Source of the DNA: Rhodocyclaceae bacterium
Lineage (GTDB): Bacteria > Pseudomonadota > Gammaproteobacteria > Burkholderiales > Rhodocyclaceae
Assembly (NCBI GenBank): GCA_025361105.1
Contig: JANYAW010000321.1
Span: 1 to 5,880 of the forward strand
Length of the DNA stretch: 5,880 bases
Direction of reading: 5' to 3'
Under the pieces are notes generated by a model. The model searched no databases and was not told the origin of the DNA. It saw nothing but the letters and a program-made list of their open reading frames with translations. Of this stretch, positions 1-5,880 are shown piece after piece. Position 1 is the first letter of the stretch, and each line of letters begins with the position of its first letter. A program made the translations under genes and the position numbers.

Positions 1-802
1 TGGCGAAATCAAACCATGCCACCCCCGGTGCGCGAGCAATGACCAGAATTTCCCGACCAAGAATTTCGAGCGAGCGTGAATGCCCCTCGCCACCCGCCAG
101 ATGCTTAAAAATTGACTCCATTTCTCCAAGCGTAGTGGCATTGGTCGGTACCAGAAACGTTTTCGCTCGCACTAGTGTTCTCATGCGGTAGTCGATGCCG
201 GCATCCAGCTCAATAACATCCAATTTTTCTTCCAAAAGCGCAATGGTGGGCAGGAAACGCTGGCGGTGCAAACCATTTGGATAAAGCTTCGCCGGTGGGT
301 AATTCGAAGTAATGCAAAACAACACGCCGGCATTGAACAGTGCTTCCGTCAGCCGACCAAGTATCATTGCGTCAGCGATATCAGAGACGTGAAACTCATC
401 GAAGCACATCAGTCGAGTTTGTTTGGCGATATGCGCCGCGACTTGCGCTAGCGGGTCAGATTGATGGCGATGGGTTTGCAGCAAGGCATGCACTTCCTGC
501 ATGAAGGCATGGAAGTGCACACGACGTTTGCGGGTGTAGGGAACCGCCGCGTAGAAGCAATCCATCAGGAAACTTTTGCCACGCCCCACACCGCCCCAAA
601 ACCACACGCCACGTGGCAAATCAGGACGGGTGAGTAATTTTTTGAGTGCTGAACTACGTGCGGCTTTGAAGCTAACGAGCTCATCGTAAAACTTTTGCAA
701 TCGCACGGCTGCAAGTTGTTGTGCGGTATCGGCCACGATGCCACGTTCGGCCAAGGCGGCATTGAAGCCGTCGATCATTCCTTGTCTGGCGATGCGGGCC
801 AT
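1..802 (-). CDS. zapE: ZapE / AFG1-like P-loop ATPase, C-terminus cut by the window edge
   Basis: The 267 visible residues read as the AFG1/ZapE ATPase family. In E. coli ZapE is a cytoplasmic ATPase associated with the Z-ring and cell division under stress; the mitochondrial relative AFG1/LACE1 helps turn over respiratory-chain proteins. Seen here: Walker A GGVGRGKS at residues 70-77, Walker B LMCFDEF at 131-137, the family stretch HVSDIADAMILG right after it (138-149), a sensor-1-like TSN at 165-167, and GLHRQRFLP at 178-185 carrying the candidate arginine finger. Family members are about 360-380 residues long, so roughly 100 C-terminal residues lie beyond the left edge. ATG at 802 is the first start after an in-frame TAA four codons upstream, but no clear Shine-Dalgarno precedes it. 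A second ATG at 778 (residue 9) lines up better with the usual short N-terminus of family members. The gene lies 71 nt downstream of lpdA on the same strand, probably as the last or a semi-independent member of the operon. Family assignment is firm; exact role and start are inferred. Confidence 0.93.
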   Translation of the reverse strand, partial: MARIARQGMIDGFNAALAERGIVADTAQQLAAVRLQKFYDELVSFKAARSSALKKLLTRPDLPRGVWFWGGVGRGKSFLMDCFYAAVPYTRKRRVHFHAFMQEVHALLQTHRHQSDPLAQVAAHIAKQTRLMCFDEFHVSDIADAMILGRLTEALFNAGVLFCITSNYPPAKLYPNGLHRQRFLPTIALLEEKLDVIELDAGIDYRMRTLVRAKTFLVPTNATTLGEMESIFKHLAGGEGHSRSLEILGREILVIARAPGVAWFDFA

Positions 803-821
803 TATCGGCAGTTAAGCGTTC

Positions 822-851
822 GCAAGCAGCGAATAACAAGGCGCTGCTTGC
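822..851 (-). other. Perfect 10-bp stem-loop in the lpdA-zapE gap
   Basis: The arms GCAAGCAGCG (822-831) and CGCTGCTTGC (842-851) are exact reverse complements separated by a 10-nt loop. In the minus-strand transcript the stem would end 19 nt before the zapE ATG at 802. No run of U follows the stem, so it is not a canonical Rho-independent terminator. It could be a weak or Rho-assisted attenuator, an RNA-processing or 3'-protecting structure for the sucAB-lpdA message, or a fold that limits ribosome access to zapE. The inverted repeat is seen directly; any function is inferred. Confidence 0.5.
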
Positions 852-873
852 TGCATCATGTGAGGCACAGAAA

Positions 874-2301
874 TCAGAAATGCAGCGGTCGCTTGTCGAC
901 GGCTAGCGATGCTTCGTGCATGACTTCCGAGAGCGTCGGGTGCGCATGACAAATTCGCCCGATGTCTTCCGACGAGGCGTTGAATTCCATCGCCACCACA
1001 GCTTCGGCAATCAGCTCGGAAGCGTTATTGCCGATGATATGTACGCCAAGGATGCGATCTGTTTTGGTGCACGCCAGCATCTTGACGAATCCGGTGGTAT
1101 CGCCTTGCCCCAAGGCGCGACCATTGGCCGCAAAGGGAATTTGTCCGACACGATATTCGGTACCTGCGTTTTTTAACTGTTGCTCGGTCTTGCCCACCCA
1201 GGCGATTTCGGGATGCGTGTAAATCACCCACGGCACGGTGTCGATATTCACATGACCTTTTTGTCCGGCGATACATTCAGCAACCATCACGCCTTCTTCC
1301 ATGCCCTTGTGCGCCAGCATTGGGCCGGGAACCACGTCGCCGACGGCCCAGATATTGGGCAGATTAGTGCGGCATTGCGCATCGACGGCGATGAAGCCAC
1401 GCTCGTTGATGCTTAGTCCTACCGCCTCGGCACCCAGCCCGGTGGTAAATGGGATTCGACCAACGGAAACGATGAGCCGATCACATTCCAAAACTTTGGA
1501 TTCATCGCCCAATTCGTAGGCGACGCTCACCCCTTTCTTACCCGTCGTGACTTTAGTGATCTTCACGCCTAGCTGAATTCCCAAACCTTGTTTTTGGGTA
1601 AATACTTTCCATGCTTCCTTGGCCACTGCGGTATCGGCTGCCGCAAGAAAGTCCGGCAAGGCTTCGAGTATCGTGACCTCAGAACCCAAGCGTTTCCAGA
1701 CCGAGCCGAGTTCCAAACCGATGACGCCAGCACCAATAACACCAAGACGTTTGGGCACTGAATCAAAGGCCAACGCGCCAGTGTTGTCGCAGATGGTGAC
1801 GTTATCGACGGGGATACCCGGCAGATGCCTTGGCTTGGAGCCGGTCGCCACGACAACATGTGTGGCTTCCACAATCTCGCCATTCACATCGACTAACCAA
1901 CGATCATTTTCACGTCCGACAAATTTTCCGTGACCGGCTAGCAAAGTCACTTTATTCTTTTTGAATAAACCTTTAATGCCGCTGGTGAGTTGGTCGACGA
2001 TATTGTCTTTGCGCTTGACCATCGTTGAGACATCAATCTTGACCGCGCTGGTGCTGATGCCATGCATGCTGAAGGAGTGATTGGCTTGATCGAATAATTC
2101 TGAAGATTGCAGCAGTGCTTTGGACGGAATGCAACCGACGTTCAAGCAAGTGCCGCCGAGCCGAACTTGGCCTTTGGGATCCGCGTAGGAATCGGATTCG
2201 ATGCATGCGGTGGCAAGGCCAAGCTGCGCGGAACGAATTGCAGCGATGTAGCCACCCGGGCCGCCACCGATGACGAGGACATCAAATGTTTTGTTAGCCA
2301 T
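874..2301 (-). CDS. lpdA: Dihydrolipoyl dehydrogenase (E3 of the 2-oxoglutarate dehydrogenase complex)
   Basis: This 475-residue flavoprotein reoxidises the dihydrolipoyl group on E2 and passes the electrons through FAD to NAD+. The full family length is present. Domains in order: the N-terminal FAD-binding motif GGGPGG (residues 12-17); the redox-active disulfide in GGTCLNVGCIPSK, with cysteines 52 and 57; the NAD-binding Rossmann motif GAGVIG (190-195); the second FAD contact IWAVGD (317-322); and the C-terminal dimerisation domain with the catalytic His-Glu pair in HPTLSE (His454, Glu459). The ATG start is preceded by a good AAGGA ribosome-binding site at a 6-nt spacing, and translation begins 9 nt after the sucB stop. 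Its place directly behind E1 and E2 marks it as the E3 dedicated to this complex, although E3 proteins can also serve pyruvate dehydrogenase or glycine cleavage. No key residue is missing. Related disulfide oxidoreductases such as mercuric or glutathione reductase are unlikely, given the E3-type C-terminus and the neighbours. Confidence 0.97.
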   Translation of the reverse strand: MANKTFDVLVIGGGPGGYIAAIRSAQLGLATACIESDSYADPKGQVRLGGTCLNVGCIPSKALLQSSELFDQANHSFSMHGISTSAVKIDVSTMVKRKDNIVDQLTSGIKGLFKKNKVTLLAGHGKFVGRENDRWLVDVNGEIVEATHVVVATGSKPRHLPGIPVDNVTICDNTGALAFDSVPKRLGVIGAGVIGLELGSVWKRLGSEVTILEALPDFLAAADTAVAKEAWKVFTQKQGLGIQLGVKITKVTTGKKGVSVAYELGDESKVLECDRLIVSVGRIPFTTGLGAEAVGLSINERGFIAVDAQCRTNLPNIWAVGDVVPGPMLAHKGMEEGVMVAECIAGQKGHVNIDTVPWVIYTHPEIAWVGKTEQQLKNAGTEYRVGQIPFAANGRALGQGDTTGFVKMLACTKTDRILGVHIIGNNASELIAEAVVAMEFNASSEDIGRICHAHPTLSEVMHEASLAVDKRPLHF

Positions 2302-2306
2302 GGCCT

Positions 2307-2313
2307 GTCCTTA
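2307..2313 (-). promoter_or_regulatory. Ribosome-binding site of lpdA overlapping the sucB stop codon
   Basis: On the minus strand the string TAAGGAC contains both the TAA stop of sucB and the AAGGA Shine-Dalgarno of lpdA, 6 nt before the lpdA ATG. This placement decides the lpdA start and implies translational coupling: ribosomes finishing E2 stop on the site that recruits ribosomes for E3. Confidence 0.8.
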
Positions 2314-3555
2314 TACGTCCAGCAGGAGTCGCGCAGGGTCTTCCAGCGCGTCTTTCATTGTCACCAATGCCAACACCGCCTCGCGGCCATCGATGATGCG
2401 ATGATCGTAGGACATGGCCAGGTAGTTCATCGGGCGAATCACGATCTGACCGTTTTCCACGACGGCACGATCTTTGGTCGCATGTACGCCGAGAATCGCC
2501 GATTGAGGTGGGTTGATGATCGGCGTTGAGAGCATCGAACCAAAAGTGCCACCGTTTGAAATGGTGAAAGTACCGCCACTCAGATCTTCCAAAGTCAGCT
2601 TGCCTTCTTTGGCTTTCTGGCCGAATTCGGCAATCTTTTTTTCGATTTGGGCGAGACTCAATTGATCGGCATCGCGCAAGATTGGCACCACCAAACCGCG
2701 CGGGCTGCCCACCGCAATGCCGATATCAAAGTAGCCGTGATAAACAATGTCATTGCCATCGACCGAGGCATTGATCACTGGATATTTTTTCAGCGCAGCG
2801 ACTGCCGCTTTGACGAAGAACGACATGAAGCCGAGCTTGACACCGTGTTCCTTCTCGAAACGATCCTGATATTTTTTTCGCATATCCATGACCGGTGCCA
2901 TGTTGACTTCGTTAAACGTGGTCAGGATGGCGTTGGTCGATTGCGATTGCACCAGGCGCTCCGCCACGCGAGCGCGCAGGCGCGACATCGGCACGCGTTG
3001 CTCGGTTCTATCGCCAATGAGCGCGTCGGCGCTAATGACTGCCGGTTGCGGTAGTGCCACCTTCGTGGCGACAACGCCAGTTGGTGCTGGCGATACGCCG
3101 TGACTGAGCGTTGGCGCAGGTTTTGCCGCACCTGAAACGTCTTCCTTGAGTATGCGACCACCGCGACCGCTGCCTTGCACATCGGCCGCGCTAATGCCTT
3201 TTTCATCCATGATTTTCTTGGCGGATGGCATCGCGGTTGGTGCTGCGGTTACTGCCGCCGCGACCGGTTTCGCCGCCACTACCGGAGCGCTTGTCAATGC
3301 AGCAGCGCTGGCTTTAGCTTCTGTATCAATCTGCGCAATCACCTCGCCCGACACCACCGTATCGCCGGCGTGTTTGAGAATTTTTACCATCACGCCGCCA
3401 TCCGGTGCGGGCAATTCAAGCACCACTTTGTCGGTTTCAATATCAATCAGATTCTGATCACGCACCACCGCATCGCCTTCTTTGACATGCCACGCCGACA
3501 TGGTGGCCTCGGCGACAGATTCGGAAAGTTGCGGCACTTTGACTTCGATCAACAT
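2311..3555 (-). CDS. sucB: Dihydrolipoyllysine-residue succinyltransferase (E2 of the 2-oxoglutarate dehydrogenase complex)
   Basis: This 414-residue core subunit carries the swinging lipoyl arm and transfers the succinyl group to CoA. Seen in order: one lipoyl domain (about 1-77) with the lipoylated lysine in IETDKVV (Lys43); an Ala/Pro/Val-rich flexible linker (about 78-107); the peripheral-subunit-binding domain (about 109-142, with GSGRGGRILKEDV) that holds E1 and E3; a second linker (about 143-182); and the catalytic domain (about 183-414) with the acyltransferase motif DHRIIDG, giving catalytic His385 and Asp389. A single lipoyl domain and the start MLIEVKVPQLSESV are typical of OdhB/SucB rather than pyruvate dehydrogenase E2, and the E1 neighbour confirms it. 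I chose ATG at 3555 because the lipoyl domain begins exactly there. The same frame stays open upstream to 3825, but that part lies over sucA and has no lipoyl-domain character. A purine-rich GGAAG (3566-3570) sits 10 nt before the ATG. The gene begins 38 nt after the sucA stop. Confidence 0.97.
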   Translation of the reverse strand: MLIEVKVPQLSESVAEATMSAWHVKEGDAVVRDQNLIDIETDKVVLELPAPDGGVMVKILKHAGDTVVSGEVIAQIDTEAKASAAALTSAPVVAAKPVAAAVTAAPTAMPSAKKIMDEKGISAADVQGSGRGGRILKEDVSGAAKPAPTLSHGVSPAPTGVVATKVALPQPAVISADALIGDRTEQRVPMSRLRARVAERLVQSQSTNAILTTFNEVNMAPVMDMRKKYQDRFEKEHGVKLGFMSFFVKAAVAALKKYPVINASVDGNDIVYHGYFDIGIAVGSPRGLVVPILRDADQLSLAQIEKKIAEFGQKAKEGKLTLEDLSGGTFTISNGGTFGSMLSTPIINPPQSAILGVHATKDRAVVENGQIVIRPMNYLAMSYDHRIIDGREAVLALVTMKDALEDPARLLLDV

Positions 3556-3565
3556 AGTTATCTCG

Positions 3566-3570
3566 CTTCC
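3566..3570 (-). promoter_or_regulatory. Probable ribosome-binding site of sucB
   Basis: GGAAG on the minus strand lies 10 nt before the ATG at 3555. The spacing is slightly long; a weaker GAGA at 3561-3564 lies 5 nt from the start. Either supports this start over the longer open frame that continues back into sucA. Confidence 0.5.
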
Positions 3571-3593
3571 AATTGCATGGTGTGATGACGTTG

Positions 3594-5880
3594 TTAGGCT
3601 TGCAGCCGGCTGAAGGCGCCCTCGATGACGGCCTTTTGCTGCTGATTGTGTTTGCTGTAATAACCAACTGCAGGAGAAGCCGAGGCAGGACGGCTGACCA
3701 GCAAAAGTTCTTGCGCGTCGCCAGTCGCACGCACCAATTGCTGACGCGATGCCAACCAATACCAGCAGCCTTGATTGCGCGGTTCTTCCTGAACCCACAC
3801 CACTTCCTTGGCTTTTGGCCAGCACTCAAGCTCGGCCTGTAAAGCAGTATCGGGGAATGGATAAAGTTGTTCCAGCCGGACAATCGCCGTGTTCAAAATC
3901 TTTTTCTCGCGACGATGTGCCATGAGTTCGTAGTAAATTTTTCCGGTGCACAAAATCACCCGCGTGACTTTTTTCGGGTCGAGATCGTCTTGTTCGCCGA
4001 TAACGGTGTGAAATTTTCCCTTGGCCAATTCTTCCAGCGGCGAGCTGGCGTCCTTGGCGCGCAGCAAAGATTTTGGCGTGATGATAATCAGCGGCTTGCG
4101 CACTTTGCGGAGCATTTGCCGACGCAGTAAATGGAAAATTTGAGCGGCGGAAGTCGGCACGCAAACTTGCCAATTTTGCTCGGCCGATAAATTCATGAAA
4201 CGCTCAATGCGTGCCGATGAATGCTCCGGACCCTGGCCTTCATAGCCGTGGGGCAACATCAAAGTGAGACCGGACAAACGACCCCATTTGGCTTCGCCGG
4301 AACAAATGAATTGATCAATGACTACCTGCGCACCGTTGGCGAAATCACCGAACTGACCTTCCCACACCACCAATTCATTTGGCTCAGCGGTTGAGTAGCC
4401 ATAGTCAAACGCCATCACCGCTTCTTCGGAGAGCACCGAATCGATGACAATAAACGGCGCTTGCTTAGTATCGATGTGTTGCAAAGGTTGGTACGCACCG
4501 TCATCCCATTTTTCGCGGTTCTGATCGTGCAACACCGCGTGGCGATGAAAGAATGTACCGCGACCGCAATCTTCGCCCGACACGCGAACGCCAAAGCCTT
4601 GCATCACCAGGGTGGCGTAGGCCATGTTTTCGCCCATGCCCCAATCGAGCGCCAACTTGCCTTCGCCCATCAGTTTGCGGTCGTCGATAATTTTCTGCAC
4701 ACGCGAATGCAAGGTGAAATTGGCAGGCAAGGTGGTCAGCGCCTTCGCCAATTTTTTTAAGTCACCCATCGGTACTGCCGTCTTGCATTCGTCGGTATAT
4801 TTTTGATTGACGAATGGTGACCAATCGGCGGCCAACTTGCTGCTCAAATTTTCCAGCACGGGGTTGTAAAGTAGCTCGCCACGATCCAGCGCTGCGCGGT
4901 AATCCTTGATCACTTGATCGGGATAATCGGCGGCACAAATTCCCTGCGCCACCAGCTTGTCCGCATACAAGCGGCGCGTGCCGGGATGTTGCGCGATACG
5001 CTTGTACATCAGCGGCTGTGTGACCATAGGCTCGTCTTGCTCGTTGTGCCCGAGCTTTCTGAAACAGACCAAATCTATTACGACGTCTTTCTTGAATTCG
5101 TGGCGGAATTCCATTGCCAATTTGGTGACAAAAGCCACGGCTTCCGGGTCATCACCATTGACATGGAAAATCGGCGCTTCAATCATCTTGAAAATGTCGG
5201 TGCAATACAGTGACGAGCGATAGTCACGCGAATCCGAAGTAGTGAATCCAATCTGATTATTGATAACAATGTGCACCGTGCCGCCGGTGCCATAGCCACG
5301 CGTGCCCGAGAAGTTGAGCATTTCCTGATTCACGCCTTGGCCTGAAACCGCCGCGTCACCATGAATGAGCACCGCCAAAACTTGTCCGCCGGTGCGGTCG
5401 CCACGCCTGCGCTGCCTTGCATAGACCGAGCCTTCGACGACGGGATTGACGATTTCCAAATGTGAGGGATTGAACGCCAAAGTCAGATGCACAGGACCGC
5501 CAGGTGTTGACAGATCGGACGAAAATCCCATGTGGTATTTCACGTCGCCCGCTGCGAGATCGGTGGCCTTCTTGCCTTCAAATTCATCGAACAGCATTTG
5601 CGGCGCTTTACCCAGCGTGTTCACCAGTACGTTCAAACGTCCGCGATGCGCCATGCCGACGGCGATTTCTTGCACGCCCAAAGTACCGGCCACACGCACC
5701 AATTCATCCAGCGCGACAATGGTCGATTCGCTGCCTTCAAGCGAAAAGCGCTTTTGCCCGACATACTTGGTGTGCAGGTATCGCTCCAACGTTTCTGCTG
5801 CCGTGAGTCGTTCCAGAAAGCGCTTTTTCTCATCGACGCTGTAGGAGGGACTAGCGCGTGTCGGTTCGATTCTGGCTTGC
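3594..5880 (-). CDS. sucA: 2-oxoglutarate dehydrogenase E1 component, N-terminus cut by the window edge
   Basis: E1 is the thiamine-diphosphate enzyme that decarboxylates 2-oxoglutarate and succinylates the lipoyl group of E2. The open frame runs from the right edge to a TAA at 3594-3596 and shows 761 residues. The family is about 930-960 residues long, so some 170-200 N-terminal residues and the start lie outside. Seen, in visible numbering: KKRFLERLTAAETLERYL near the left end of the protein (about 18-35); MAHRGRLNVL (76-85) and KYHMGFSSD (114-122), which carry active-site histidines in the family; FNPSHLEIV (136-144); the thiamine-diphosphate/Mg motif from GDAAV (173) to the Asn pair at 207-208; GHNEQDEP (277-284); the transketolase-like second half with SGEDCGRGTFFHRHA (434-448) and PHGYEGQGPEHSSARIERF (543-561); and the C-terminal E1 domain ending in ASPAVGYYSKH and GAFSRLQA. 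A TTG at 5789 could be mistaken for a start, but the conserved sequence continues without break to the edge. The frame is intact. This is the first gene of the sucAB-lpdA run, and its promoter is outside the window. Confidence 0.97.
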   Translation of the reverse strand, partial: QARIEPTRASPSYSVDEKKRFLERLTAAETLERYLHTKYVGQKRFSLEGSESTIVALDELVRVAGTLGVQEIAVGMAHRGRLNVLVNTLGKAPQMLFDEFEGKKATDLAAGDVKYHMGFSSDLSTPGGPVHLTLAFNPSHLEIVNPVVEGSVYARQRRRGDRTGGQVLAVLIHGDAAVSGQGVNQEMLNFSGTRGYGTGGTVHIVINNQIGFTTSDSRDYRSSLYCTDIFKMIEAPIFHVNGDDPEAVAFVTKLAMEFRHEFKKDVVIDLVCFRKLGHNEQDEPMVTQPLMYKRIAQHPGTRRLYADKLVAQGICAADYPDQVIKDYRAALDRGELLYNPVLENLSSKLAADWSPFVNQKYTDECKTAVPMGDLKKLAKALTTLPANFTLHSRVQKIIDDRKLMGEGKLALDWGMGENMAYATLVMQGFGVRVSGEDCGRGTFFHRHAVLHDQNREKWDDGAYQPLQHIDTKQAPFIVIDSVLSEEAVMAFDYGYSTAEPNELVVWEGQFGDFANGAQVVIDQFICSGEAKWGRLSGLTLMLPHGYEGQGPEHSSARIERFMNLSAEQNWQVCVPTSAAQIFHLLRRQMLRKVRKPLIIITPKSLLRAKDASSPLEELAKGKFHTVIGEQDDLDPKKVTRVILCTGKIYYELMAHRREKKILNTAIVRLEQLYPFPDTALQAELECWPKAKEVVWVQEEPRNQGCWYWLASRQQLVRATGDAQELLLVSRPASASPAVGYYSKHNQQQKAVIEGAFSRLQA

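Noticed and set aside
565..762. A 65-codon minus-strand frame near the left edge
   Set aside because: It is an out-of-frame shadow of zapE, whose true frame carries the Walker A and Walker B motifs across this region.
822..851. Rho-independent terminator after lpdA
   Set aside because: The stem is good, but no U-run follows it on either strand, so it is listed only as a stem-loop of unknown function.
2635..2641. A dnaX-type slippery heptamer A AAA AAG in sucB (codons for Lys306-Lys307), and a similar A7 run in sucA at 4752-4758
   Set aside because: Lys-Lys codons give such strings by chance. Both genes continue intact in frame with normal family sequence, and I saw no stimulatory stem-loop or conserved short product to support programmed frameshifting.
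2107..3585. Several plus-strand open frames of 100-140 codons opposite lpdA and sucB (2107-2529, 2647-3054, 3175-3585)
   Set aside because: Each is antisense to a conserved enzyme gene. Their translations are rich in His, Arg and Cys without any domain character, as expected of the complementary strand of coding sequence.
3556..3825. A 90-residue upstream extension of the sucB reading frame
   Set aside because: It lies entirely over sucA apart from the 38-nt gap and has no lipoyl-domain resemblance. The real protein begins at the conserved lipoyl-domain start at 3555, which has a plausible ribosome-binding site.
3458..3883. A 141-codon minus-strand frame spanning the sucA-sucB junction
   Set aside because: It is out of frame with both genes, and its translation shows shifted copies of their codons rather than a separate protein.
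5787..5789. TTG as a start codon for sucA
   Set aside because: The reading frame continues upstream to the window edge with conserved E1 sequence (KKRFLERLTAAET), so this codon is an internal leucine.
5446..5844. A 132-codon plus-strand frame opposite sucA
   Set aside because: It is antisense to strongly conserved E1 sequence, its translation resembles no family I recognise, and it has no independent support.

Overview
The window holds a single run of four genes, all read on the minus strand, with no convincing gene on the plus strand. From right to left, which is the direction of transcription, they are: sucA/odhA (2-oxoglutarate dehydrogenase E1, its beginning beyond the right edge), sucB/odhB (dihydrolipoyl succinyltransferase E2, complete), lpdA (dihydrolipoyl dehydrogenase E3, complete) and zapE (AFG1-like P-loop ATPase, its end beyond the left edge). 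Protein-coding sequence fills almost everything. The gaps are 38 nt (sucA-sucB), 9 nt (sucB-lpdA) and 71 nt (lpdA-zapE), so no gene-free stretch approaches 300 bases.

E1, E2 and E3 together form the complete 2-oxoglutarate dehydrogenase complex of the TCA cycle, which converts 2-oxoglutarate, CoA and NAD+ to succinyl-CoA, CO2 and NADH. E1 decarboxylates the substrate on thiamine diphosphate and passes the succinyl group to the lipoyl lysine of E2. E2 transfers it to CoA, and E3 reoxidises the dihydrolipoyl arm with FAD and NAD+. All the catalytic motifs visible in the three genes are intact. Tight spacing, and a ribosome-binding site for lpdA that overlaps the sucB stop codon, point to co-transcription and coupled translation. 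The operon promoter must lie upstream of sucA, outside the window.

The gene order E1-E2-E3 followed by zapE, and the wording of the proteins, fit a betaproteobacterium with moderate GC content (roughly 50-55% by eye). This differs from the E. coli layout, where lpd lies elsewhere and sucCD follows sucB. I cannot name a genus. I found no mobile element, CRISPR array, RNA gene or recognisable new system. The only non-coding structure that stands out is a perfect 10-bp inverted repeat in the lpdA-zapE gap, just ahead of the zapE start.
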